Source: a virus
Virus record (IMG/VR): IMGVR_UViG_3300009514_000018
Coordinates: 1 to 64,000 of that record
Length of the DNA: 64,000 nt
Reading direction: 5' to 3' (one strand)
Numbering within the stretch: the stretch's first letter is position 1; the number at the start of each line of letters is the position of its first letter. Both the position numbers and the translations under genes were made by a program. Below are positions 41,859-51,400 of the stretch, in pieces. The notes under the pieces are model-generated. The model saw nothing but the letters and a program-made list of their open reading frames with translations, was not told the DNA's origin and ran no database searches.

Positions 41859-42544
41859 AGCAGTCTGGCCGCGCCAAGGTTCAGAGTCGATCTACCAGCC
41901 CTTACGACTTCTCGGCCTTTCCTGGCGGAGCCCTTCTTTGGGTATACATGAACGATGGTATCCGTCAGGAATTCTCCATCGATCAGGGTGTCTGGTCAAC
42001 GACCATGATAGTGAGCTTCCTGAGTGACCTTAACGGCGGGAGAGCCCACAACAACGAGGGTTACCTTGAGATTATTTCTGACGAGGAGATTCCTGGTAAA
42101 TCCTTTATTACTATCGATGCTCCTTCGCTCGCCGACGCTGCAGTTCCTCTCTCGCTTCCCAAAGGAACAGTCAAGGGGTATGGTCGGGGAACGATCGCAT
42201 GGTCTCGCAACCCCGACTTCGAGCTGGTGACGGATGAGGAGACAAAGCAAGAGCTGGCCCAAGCCATGCTCATCCTTCTTCTCACGGCCAAGGGCGAGCT
42301 TCCCATGGTTCGGTCCTACGGTGTGGGTCTCCGGGAGCTGGTTTTCCAGCCCATCAATCCCCGGTTGTTGTCGGTCATCAGGCATCGCATAGCCAAGGAG
42401 ACTCTCCGCTGGGACCCTCGGGTTTTTCCTGAGAGGATCGACGTGGTAGGATCGGACAATAGGTTGTTTTTGGATGTGGGATTCGCGGCCAAGGATCAGC
42501 AGATCACCGGCCAGGTTCCTATTCCTTTGAAGGGACCGGAGTAG
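41816..42544 (+). CDS. Baseplate wedge protein (gp25 / GPW-like)
   Basis: 242 residues; ATG 41816 has AAGGGGAG upstream, preferred over a TTG six codons earlier. The gp25/GPW segment is at residues ~160-230: TAKGELPMVRSYGVGLRELVFQPINP, then an alpha helix (RLLSVIRHRIAKETLRWDPRV), the family's 'GERxxxPxxG ... EPRI' layout. The extra N-terminal ~120 residues are a beta domain (LWVYMNDGIRQEFSID) not usual in short gp25 proteins. It links the hub to the sheath. Confidence 0.75.
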   Translation: MDNIGTGWAFPVRVEQSGRAKVQSRSTSPYDFSAFPGGALLWVYMNDGIRQEFSIDQGVWSTTMIVSFLSDLNGGRAHNNEGYLEIISDEEIPGKSFITIDAPSLADAAVPLSLPKGTVKGYGRGTIAWSRNPDFELVTDEETKQELAQAMLILLLTAKGELPMVRSYGVGLRELVFQPINPRLLSVIRHRIAKETLRWDPRVFPERIDVVGSDNRLFLDVGFAAKDQQITGQVPIPLKGPE

Positions 42545-42548
42545 AAAG

Positions 42549-44285
42549 ATGGGACTTCCTGATGCCGTATTCACCACACTGAAGAAGGATTTCCAGTCTC
42601 TCGTCGATGAGATGCTGGATAGAATTCCTTACTTTACTCCAGAGTGGACCGACAGGACTCTCTCGGATCCTGGCATTGCCCTCATTCACGTCTTCGCGTG
42701 GGTGCTGGATGCGTACTACTGGACGAACGAGCTTCTCCTCAACGAGGGGTTCCTCTTTACCTGCAGGAGGAGATCTTCGCTTCTCCTTCATCTCCAGCAG
42801 CTGGGAACAACCATGCTCCCACCCAATGCGGCCACTGCCAACGTGACCGTAACAGTGGAGAGTGTGGATCCAACGGTTGGTCCCGGGGTTACCTACTTGA
42901 GGAGCGGGTTTCAGCTCCAGGCTACTCTTCCTGACGACGTGCTGATCTTCGAGATGATCGATGACTCGGTGGCTCTTCCGGGTGCGAATCAGACTGTGGA
43001 CATAGCCGTGAGAGAGCAGATTACCATTGGCAGCCCCGTATCTCTGGGCAACTCGAATGGTCGTCCCTTTCAGACTTTTCTCATTCCGTCCGATAGCGTG
43101 CTCCACAACGACATCCAGCAGACCATCGAGATTCAAGTAGGGGGAGTACAGTGGACAGAGGCCAACCTTGCCTATTCCGGTCCCCTGGATCAGCACTACA
43201 TGGTGCTATGGCAGGCTGACGGTCGTCCTCTTATCGTTTTCGGTGATGGCGATGCCGGAGCCATTCCTGCTCTCGGCTCCAATATCTCAGCTATCTACGC
43301 CGAGGGCGGCGGTATCAGGGGTAATAAGGCGTCAGAAGGCACTATCCTCCAGACCGTGAGCGCAGCTCCTCGGGGATACCGTCTTTCCGTTACCAATAGT
43401 GAGGGAGCTTCCGGTGGAAGTGACTGGGAGACCTTCGAGCGGGCTCGTCGAAGGGGCCCGATCTTCTGGGCCACTCAGGACCGTGCTGTCACGGCGGCAG
43501 ATTATGAGGCCCTGGTCCTTTCTGTTCCTGGTGTGGCCAAGGTGAGGGCGGAGCCTTCAGGGTATTCGACAGTCATGATCTGGATTGTCCCTTCCGGTGG
43601 TGGGCAAGCTTCCTCTCTTCTCCGGGCTGTTGCTCTCTTCGCCCTCGAGGATCGCATCGGCACTGATGTGGTCTCAATGGGAACCTGGGATCCAGGTCTT
43701 GGAGATTACCGGACCGCCTACTATGCCGAGGTCGATATTGCCCTCAATCTCAGAGTAGAAGATCGATATTCCAGGACTCAGGTCCGCGGAGCGGTAGGGC
43801 TGGCCATCCAGAGTTGGCTTTCCATCTCCGAGAGAAACTTTGGGGAGGTTCCCAGCGGCTACCTTTATCTTTCGGATCTCTTCGAGGTGGTGGAGGGAGT
43901 AGTAGGGGTAAACTCTGTGGATGTGGGCCGCTTCTCCCGGGCTACAGAGGTTTACTGGGATCAGAAGACCGGCGATGGGGTGGTGACTAGCATTACCCCC
44001 ACTTCTTCCGCGGTGAATGAGACCTGGACGGTTACCTTTATCTCCAGCTCCTCCTTCACTGTGGCGGGGAGCCTATCAGGTGGGCAGGGGTTTGGTTTCG
44101 TGGATACAGAGTTTACTGCTGCTGACGGGCAACTGGTCATGCTGATATCTAGCGGGGCTACCTCCTACCAGAACGGAGACAACTTCTGGTTCAAGACCTC
44201 CAGAAGAGTAGGGAACATTCCGCTGGATCCCAGGGAGTTCCCCACGCTCAGGAACTTGGTGATCGCCGCAGAAGGTGGGTACTGA
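42549..44285 (+). CDS. Baseplate wedge protein J-like (P2 gpJ / Mu gp47 / T4 gp6)
   Basis: 578 residues, GGACCGGAG upstream as SD. The N-terminus (IPYFTPEWTDRTLSDPGIALIHVFAWVLDAYYWTNELLL) and the middle (RARRRGPIFWATQDRAVTAADYEALVLSVPGVAKVRA) are the conserved J-like segments. The C-terminal half contains an added beta region (VVTSITPTSSAVNETWTVTFISSSSFTV), perhaps decorating the wedge. Follows the gp25-like gene, the universal order of contractile baseplates. Confidence 0.85.
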   Translation: MGLPDAVFTTLKKDFQSLVDEMLDRIPYFTPEWTDRTLSDPGIALIHVFAWVLDAYYWTNELLLNEGFLFTCRRRSSLLLHLQQLGTTMLPPNAATANVTVTVESVDPTVGPGVTYLRSGFQLQATLPDDVLIFEMIDDSVALPGANQTVDIAVREQITIGSPVSLGNSNGRPFQTFLIPSDSVLHNDIQQTIEIQVGGVQWTEANLAYSGPLDQHYMVLWQADGRPLIVFGDGDAGAIPALGSNISAIYAEGGGIRGNKASEGTILQTVSAAPRGYRLSVTNSEGASGGSDWETFERARRRGPIFWATQDRAVTAADYEALVLSVPGVAKVRAEPSGYSTVMIWIVPSGGGQASSLLRAVALFALEDRIGTDVVSMGTWDPGLGDYRTAYYAEVDIALNLRVEDRYSRTQVRGAVGLAIQSWLSISERNFGEVPSGYLYLSDLFEVVEGVVGVNSVDVGRFSRATEVYWDQKTGDGVVTSITPTSSAVNETWTVTFISSSSFTVAGSLSGGQGFGFVDTEFTAADGQLVMLISSGATSYQNGDNFWFKTSRRVGNIPLDPREFPTLRNLVIAAEGGY

Positions 44286-44287
44286 TC

Positions 44288-45967
44288 ATGAATGACTACT
44301 GGATCTGGAAGTGGCAGGCTTCGGCCAATGGCTTGCCAGATACAGGGCGTCCCTTGAGGTGGCCCATCACTGCGATTGGGGCCCCGGTCTATGGTATCGT
44401 TGGTAATTACTTGGCTCTTGCTGCGCCCCAGGCTTCCACCTTCATAGCCTCCAAGGCGTTCCCTCAGAGCGACTGGGCGTACTACCGCAATAACATGGAA
44501 GCTCGCTTCCAGGTGTTCAACATCTCACCTTCCTTGAGCCCAAACTCCTCCGATAATACCGGGCCGGTAATTGTCTTGGACGATGGGGTCAAGAGGATCA
44601 CTGTGGGACTGGTTGTGGCCTCTCGCCAGGATATCCGTGTTGACTATCTGGGCGTGTTGGGAGGCTTGAATCCCTACGACATCTCCAGTTGGTATTGGCG
44701 GCGCGAGATCGATCTGGATGGAAGGTGGCATACAGTTCAGATTAGATCTTATCCGGGTTCCTGGGTGCAGATCTATCTGAATGGCCTTCTCTGGCTGGAG
44801 ATGCCCTACGCGAATCTCCCTGCCTCTACTGCCAGGGAGGTTGCTTGGGGCTATGACATCGGTAGAAGCGGCGTCGAGATGCTGTGGGATTACGTCCAGT
44901 TCTATCACGATGCCGTGGGGAGGATTCAGCCTGCCTGGTCCGTCTATGATGCTGCCCTGAAGACTTACCCTGTAGACACTTACGTAGCCTCGGCCATCTC
45001 GAGGCCCCCCTTCACTCTGTCTGCAGGGCTTGTTCCTCTCTCTCAGGTTCGATCTTTTCTGGAGCCTGTCCTGACCAACGCTGGGTGGACTGTCCTTCTC
45101 TCGGGTCCGACTGGGAGTCCAGTGACCAACGGTCCCTTCGTGGTCTATCAGCCCCCAGCTGCTTCCTTCTGGCTGTATCTGTGGTGCGAGCCGGGCGTGC
45201 TGAATGCCCTGGTCTTTGACGCCCCTTACGGCAACATCGCTGACCTGTTCACCTTCCCTCCGCCCGTCCCTGTGACGACTCATCCACCGGTTTCGTGCCG
45301 GATGAATGAGTTCCTTCAGCCTTTTGTGACGGCGACGGATACGTCATTTCACTTCTTCGCTTATGGGGAATCTCCGGCGACGGAGTTCGGGGGCTACCTC
45401 GAAGTGGATCTCGGAAGGACTATCTATCCGACGGTGACGGATCCTGCTCCCGCAATGATTACGGGAGGAACGGAGTCAGCCTGGGTGGCCTTCCACCGGG
45501 GTCCAACGGGGGTGTGGTCGGAGCTGCAGCCCTCCTGGATTCTGGATCCAGGGAACATTGGTAACGGGGACGCTTCCTGGAGGTACTTGGGGCTTCTCCA
45601 TACGCAGCCCAGTGAACTTACCTTCGTGACCCTGGCGGATCTCTTCGATGAGATTCTGGAGAACAACTTTCTCCCCGTTGGTGACGAGGTGATTGTTCAG
45701 ACGGATGACCCCAGGAGGACCATCACCCGCTACCAGCTCTACCAATACCACTGGGGCGAAGCTGCTTCCATCCCTGGTGTTCCTGAGACCAGGTTCTTCC
45801 CTCGGAGTTCTCTCCTGACTTCGGAAGGCTTGATGGGATCGGTGATTCGTTCTTCTAATCTGAACTTCTTCATTCGGCCTCCCATGGGGCCGGAGTCTGG
45901 AATGACGTTCCCACTCTCTCACTTTGTAGGAGGTCTCTTCGATAGGGACTTGATTATCGATGGGTGA
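44288..45967 (+). CDS. Baseplate-associated lectin-like protein, 559 aa
   Basis: The N-terminal ~220 residues have the beta layout of a concanavalin/LamG-like fold (ARFQVFNISPSLSPNS; LDGRWHTVQIRSYPGSWVQIYLNGLLW; FYHDAV). The C-terminal part contains a repeated type of beta domain (PPVSCRMNEFLQPFVTATDTSFHFFAYGESPATEFGGYLEVDLGR), which resembles a second sugar-binding or structural module. The end overlaps the next gene by 8 bases. Likely a receptor-binding or baseplate-decorating protein. Confidence 0.5.
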   Translation: MNDYWIWKWQASANGLPDTGRPLRWPITAIGAPVYGIVGNYLALAAPQASTFIASKAFPQSDWAYYRNNMEARFQVFNISPSLSPNSSDNTGPVIVLDDGVKRITVGLVVASRQDIRVDYLGVLGGLNPYDISSWYWRREIDLDGRWHTVQIRSYPGSWVQIYLNGLLWLEMPYANLPASTAREVAWGYDIGRSGVEMLWDYVQFYHDAVGRIQPAWSVYDAALKTYPVDTYVASAISRPPFTLSAGLVPLSQVRSFLEPVLTNAGWTVLLSGPTGSPVTNGPFVVYQPPAASFWLYLWCEPGVLNALVFDAPYGNIADLFTFPPPVPVTTHPPVSCRMNEFLQPFVTATDTSFHFFAYGESPATEFGGYLEVDLGRTIYPTVTDPAPAMITGGTESAWVAFHRGPTGVWSELQPSWILDPGNIGNGDASWRYLGLLHTQPSELTFVTLADLFDEILENNFLPVGDEVIVQTDDPRRTITRYQLYQYHWGEAASIPGVPETRFFPRSSLLTSEGLMGSVIRSSNLNFFIRPPMGPESGMTFPLSHFVGGLFDRDLIIDG

Positions 45968-48488
45968 TATACGATTTCCATATACTTCGGCCCTGAACCT
46001 GTGGGGCCAGCTGATCACCTTCCTGGTCAGCGAGGGGTGGACCGTTCGCATGAGGAGGCTCACCACCGATCCTCTCCTTCCGGGCATCTGTATTCTCGAA
46101 GGCGGAAAGGAGTCGAAGTGGACAGCTCCTCCGGTCATCGGTATCCACTACCTTCCCACAGCTCCCAACGGGACGATTGCCTTCCAAGCGTTCAAGCAGA
46201 GGGCTTACCTTCCCACAGGTCTCTCGGACTTCTTCGATGATGGGAATCTCAGCTTCCGCTGGATCCTTCATCTCGAAGGGACCAACGTGGAGGATCCGGA
46301 GGAGACCGCTGCCCAGACCCTCCAGCTAAAGCCTGGGATCGGTTCCTGGGCCGTGGGAGTGGACACCTATACCTACGTCTACCAGGGTGTACCGGGAGAG
46401 CCCTATGCCTTCGAGGCCAGGATCGTTGCCTATGATGGCTTTGTCAATGATGGGGCTGTTGGAGTAGCCATAAGGAACAACGTCAATGACCACTTCGTCC
46501 GCTTTTACGCCGAGCGCTCAGGCGGCGTCTACAGCCTCGTGGCGGACTACTCTGACGGAGTCGGCGTCTTCGTCATCAAGTCGGCTCTCATTGTGCTCAG
46601 TCCCCCGACTGACCTCTACATCGAGCAACTCGGCGGCCTCCTGCTCTTCTACTATCGCCAGAACAATGGAGCCTGGCAGCTGTTCGACTTCATCTCCTTA
46701 GATGAGAGGGTCTACTTCGATGGAGACGAGGAAGCCGGGATGTTTGCCTACTCCACGGTGGATACCTGGGAGCCTCAGTTCGGGTACTTCACCTGGCAGC
46801 GGTATTTCTATGGAGCTGGAAATCCGCTCTACTTCGCCAACATCTTCGAGATCGATCCCGCTGCGCCGGGTCAGTGTGTGGTCGCTTCCGACCAGTCGAA
46901 GTTCACTCTCTTGACCGATCCTGTCGCTGGGACAGAGGAGATTGTCCATGCCGGGGCCTTCCAGGATCACACCGATTCGAGGTTCTTCGACTCCAAGGTC
47001 TGTCTCATCAAGCCCCTCGAGAACAAGCTGGGCCTCTACGTCAGCGATATGGACGTTCCCAAGGCCAGGGAGGGTCTCAATCCCGAGCAGGCTACTGCTG
47101 CCCTGGGTCGTCCTTACGTGCGCACCACAGCTCTCTCCTGGGCCTTAGAGGATCAGCCTCAGACCAGGGATGGGAGCTTTATCCTTCATCCCCTCTTTGT
47201 GGGTGTCCAGTTCAGCGACAAGCAGTCTGCGGGTGAGACGGAGAACCTCTACATCACTGGCTCCGGAATCGGGGCTCCATCGGATTATGATTTGCTGGAA
47301 TTCCAGTCCGAGCACTACCTCTACTTCGGAGGTGTGGTCTTTGGACCAGTCACTCCCATCGGTGGGGAGACCATCTACGATGCCATGCTGGTTACCTGGG
47401 TGGATCCCGGGCTCCGCTGGACCATCAACCAGCTCCTCCCCGCCACCTTCTCTGTCTACGAGGGAGCCGAGCAGCCACAGATTGTGGTGGAGTGGGGTGA
47501 GCCTCCAGCTGGTTGGGACGCCATCGATTCTCTCCGGGTGGTGAGGAAGCAGCAAGAGTATCCTCGGGATGTGGATGACGGCTTGACCGTCTACACTGGA
47601 GATGGTCTCGACGGAGGGATCTCCGATCGAGTTTTGCTGCCAGATCTCTTCTACTACTACAAGCTCTTCATCTTGAGAGATGGCTATGGCTGGGTCAGCG
47701 ATGACAGCGTCCAGGGTAATGCCCTCTCCTGGCAGTCAGGTTGGGGCGAGTCGAAGATCTACAATAACCTTCCTTCGGTTTTCCGGGTCTATGATGCAAT
47801 CCAGAAGTTCATCATGGAGCTGTCTCAGCGAAGTCCCGAGATTCTGAACTTTCAAGAGAATGAGCTGGCCAAGGGTTTTCTCAATCGAATGATCAAGAAT
47901 TACGGCCTCGAGGTTGATCGCATCAGAGCGTTCCTCAAGGCCTTCGAGCTGTCCTGGAACCCTCTCGAGGGAAAGCTGGATTGGCTCACCCACATGGGAG
48001 GGAGGTACTTCTTTGCCCCCTTCCAGGGAGACCCGGGCATCCGGCAGCGCTTCGACTTTCTGGCGTGGCCTCACTGGCTACGCAAGAAGGGTACAGAGCT
48101 GCTCTATACCTCCATAATCGAGCAATCCCTTGGAGTAACCCCCAACATCTTGATTGGGTCGGAGAGGACGCTCTGGGCCTCGGTCTACCCCCAGTCACAC
48201 ACTTTCAATTTCGGGCCGACTTTCAACCCCGGCGTCGATCAAGGTAACTTCGACAAGATTGGCCACGAGGACGACCCGAACGTCTACACCCACGGGTATC
48301 GGACAGCGTATAATATCAAGGGGATTTTCGTTTACGTGACAGGAACTTTCACACCGGATCAGCTGGTGGAGGTGAAGGCGAAGCTCCGCCAGTTCACTCC
48401 CATCTCCTCGGTGATCCTGTTTCACGTCAACAACAACCTGGTCTTCACGCTCAAGGTAGAGGAAGAAGATGGGACAGTTTACTGGTAA
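45960..48488 (+). CDS. Tail protein I-like baseplate protein with lectin-like N-terminal part
   Basis: 842 residues. Residues ~130-280 again show a LamG-like beta pattern (FVRFYAERSGGVYSLVADYSD; GGLLLFYYRQNNGAWQLF). The part from ~595 on (YNNLPSVFRVYDAIQKFIMELSQ; PLEGKLDWLTHMGG; RQRFDFLAWPHWLRKKGTELLYTSIIEQSLG) fits P2 gpI/Mu gp48-type tail protein I, the wedge partner that anchors fibers. The gene overlaps both neighbours (8 and 20 bases). So the fiber anchor and a sugar-binding module are joined in one chain. Confidence 0.65.
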   Translation: MGDIRFPYTSALNLWGQLITFLVSEGWTVRMRRLTTDPLLPGICILEGGKESKWTAPPVIGIHYLPTAPNGTIAFQAFKQRAYLPTGLSDFFDDGNLSFRWILHLEGTNVEDPEETAAQTLQLKPGIGSWAVGVDTYTYVYQGVPGEPYAFEARIVAYDGFVNDGAVGVAIRNNVNDHFVRFYAERSGGVYSLVADYSDGVGVFVIKSALIVLSPPTDLYIEQLGGLLLFYYRQNNGAWQLFDFISLDERVYFDGDEEAGMFAYSTVDTWEPQFGYFTWQRYFYGAGNPLYFANIFEIDPAAPGQCVVASDQSKFTLLTDPVAGTEEIVHAGAFQDHTDSRFFDSKVCLIKPLENKLGLYVSDMDVPKAREGLNPEQATAALGRPYVRTTALSWALEDQPQTRDGSFILHPLFVGVQFSDKQSAGETENLYITGSGIGAPSDYDLLEFQSEHYLYFGGVVFGPVTPIGGETIYDAMLVTWVDPGLRWTINQLLPATFSVYEGAEQPQIVVEWGEPPAGWDAIDSLRVVRKQQEYPRDVDDGLTVYTGDGLDGGISDRVLLPDLFYYYKLFILRDGYGWVSDDSVQGNALSWQSGWGESKIYNNLPSVFRVYDAIQKFIMELSQRSPEILNFQENELAKGFLNRMIKNYGLEVDRIRAFLKAFELSWNPLEGKLDWLTHMGGRYFFAPFQGDPGIRQRFDFLAWPHWLRKKGTELLYTSIIEQSLGVTPNILIGSERTLWASVYPQSHTFNFGPTFNPGVDQGNFDKIGHEDDPNVYTHGYRTAYNIKGIFVYVTGTFTPDQLVEVKAKLRQFTPISSVILFHVNNNLVFTLKVEEEDGTVYW

Positions 48489-51400
48489 TTACTCACGGAG
48501 CATGTTCAATGAGCACAAGAGGAATATAATCCTCTTGCTGCAGAAGTCCACCGATGCCAAGCCGATCCCCGTCGTAGATGCTGACACTAACGACGGCCAG
48601 TACATGAAGGTCGCCTTCATACGGCGAGCCCTTCAGGTCGCCTTCGGGAACGGGTCTCCTGACGCGATCGGCTTCAGGATCTCTCGAGCTAGCTCCACCA
48701 TCAACAACTTCCAGGTGGATGGCGGGGAGGATACCATTGAGAGTTCCGGGCGCTACTACGTGGGAGGTTACCCCTGTCTTAACGAAGACGATGTGGACTA
48801 TACCTCCGGCGATGTGGGGACCCCGTCGGCACCTGGGGATGCTAGCCGGATCCACCATGTCAGCACAGCGGTTACCGTCGATACCCTCCAGGATACAGCG
48901 GGGTGCTTTGGTCCTGGTGAGCTGGTGGATCGTTTCTTGGTCCCCAATATCGATCCTGCGGCAGGGGCTTTGCCTTACCAGATCGTGGCCAACACCGCTG
49001 ACACTATCACGGTCAACCTTGGCGGCAACCCCAACATGGATACCGTTGCTTCGGCTGGGGATTACTACAGGATCAACCTGCTGACCCCAACCGGTGGTGA
49101 CAGGAGAGATTTCGTCTGGCTTGACGCTTACATCGACGAGATCGATGTGGTCGATGACCCAACCTTGAACCACAACATTGGCTCTCCCCCTAGTGGCGCC
49201 ATCGAGGCTTGCCGAAGGGGAAGGCTGATCCAGAGGGTCTTCGTCAATGAGAGAGGGGATGGGCTCGATATCAAGCTCCAGGCTCTCACCGCGGATGCGG
49301 ATGCAGGGGCCACGGTTCTTAACGTGACCTCTGGTACTCCCTTCGCCAGCGACAAGGTTCTCCTGCTGGGGTGTGGTCGGAACGAGGAGAGGGTCTACGT
49401 CCAGTCGGTGGGCGTGAACACCATCACCCTCGCCGAACCACTCGAGTGGGATCACTTCTTTGGTGACTGGATTCACCAGGTCTCCGTGCTCGACTCCGAC
49501 CTCAACCGGCACTACTTCAGCCTCCTGGCTGTCGTTGATCGCCTTGACACCAACGTCAACATCACCTCGGCCATGATCACGGACTACCGGGAGCAGCACT
49601 GGGGCTCTTCGGCTGAGGTCCGGGATCTGAGGAGGGTGATAGGGGGGTCGGCAGCTGATGCGTTCACTGCCATGCAGCATGTGGTCACCCTGGGAACAGG
49701 AGTTGGCTCCTCCATAGGTGACTTTAACGTGGTGGACTTTCCCACTGCGGAGGCCTGCTTCAACGCTGCCATCGATTCCCTCACCAGCGGAGGGGTGGTT
49801 TGGATCAAGCCTGGAACTTACACGCTGTCCAGCGGGCCTATCTTGCTAGATGACGACAACGTCCAACTCGTCGCCCAGTCCAGGATGGTTAGGATCGATG
49901 GGGCTGCTGGGAATGAGACCATTCTGGTCACAGCCGACCGCAGTGGGATCATCAACGGCAGAATCGTTCCATCGGTAGGACAGCCAGGTATCCTCATCGA
50001 GGACATCTCCGATCTGACAATCGAGAATATCCGTGGTGATGGTACCAACGCTCCTGCGGCTCACATCAAGGTGAACAACATCTACACCCCCAACAAGGTG
50101 AAGATCAAGGGCTGCAACTTTGACAACGGTACCAATGGTTCCGCTTACTACATCGAGTTGGAGCGGACCACCGAGTTCGCTATCGATCACTGTACCTTCA
50201 GTAATGCCGGAGGTAGCTCTTCCATCAGCATCTCCAACGGATCTACTGTAGGCAGAGTCCGGGGTTGCGTCGTAGACAGTGGTGATTATGGTATTCACCT
50301 GAACAACGCTGCTGGGGCAGCCTGCTCCAAGATCCGAGTGCTGGACTGTGTCTTCACTGGTTTGAGCAGCCCGAGCATCTACGTGGATTCGGCTCCAGGG
50401 GCCACGGAGCTGGTCTTCCGGGGTCTCATCATCAGGACTAGCACTGGCATCTTCATCAGCGAGGGGAATGGCATCGATATCTCCGCGATTTCGGTGATCA
50501 ACCCCGTGAACTTCGGCTTGAAGTGTCAGGGTTCAGCTAGCCCGATCAATGTGCGGGGGCTGTGGATCGAGAACACTGGTGGAGTGGATGCTATTCAGTT
50601 CCTGGGCAATGTGGTTGTCCAGGGAAGTGATATCAACGTCAGCACCTTCACCGGTGTCTCTGCTATCGATATCTCTGGAAATGTCATCGCCTCACTGAAC
50701 AACGTTCGTTTGTCAACCGGACAGCGTGGGATTGTGGTCTCCTCGGCGGAGCCCTGTCACTTCGCTGACATTACCTGCTGGAACGTCTCGAAGCAGAGCA
50801 TCAGACTGAGCACTGATGGTCACACGGTGGAGGGCTTCATTTCCCGCGACGCAGGAAATCCGGCAGACGCCAGCCTTGCCATCGTTGAGTCAACAGGGAA
50901 TGGCAATTCCCTCTCTGGTGTCAGAGTGGAGGGTTTCGAGGGAGCCACCAATGCCGTGGCAATTCAGCTCTCTGGTATCGATTGCTCTGTCAACGACTTC
51001 TTCATCTCCAACGGATCGGGGACTACTCCCCACGGTATCCTGACTTACACTGGGACCGGAGCCAGCATCTCCAATGGCTACATAGAGGATTTGGATGGGC
51101 GAGGTATCGGAATCGGAGCTGGTGGGAACGCCAGAATTTCTGATGTTCGTATGGCCAGTGTTGGCCAAGCCGTTGGATTCGAAGCTGTAGCCTGTGATGG
51201 CTGGACCGACATCTCCAACATCGATGCTACTGGAGGTGTAGCAGCCGCTATTCGTCTCAATGCTGGCGGCAACATTTCCGACTCGAGCTTTACCCTCCCC
51301 AACACTTCCAACCCTGTGGTGGAGATTACTGGTGCTGCGGCTCGACTCGAGAACGTGAAGGCCAGCGGCGGCGTCACCTCCTTCAAGGTGGAAGACCAGA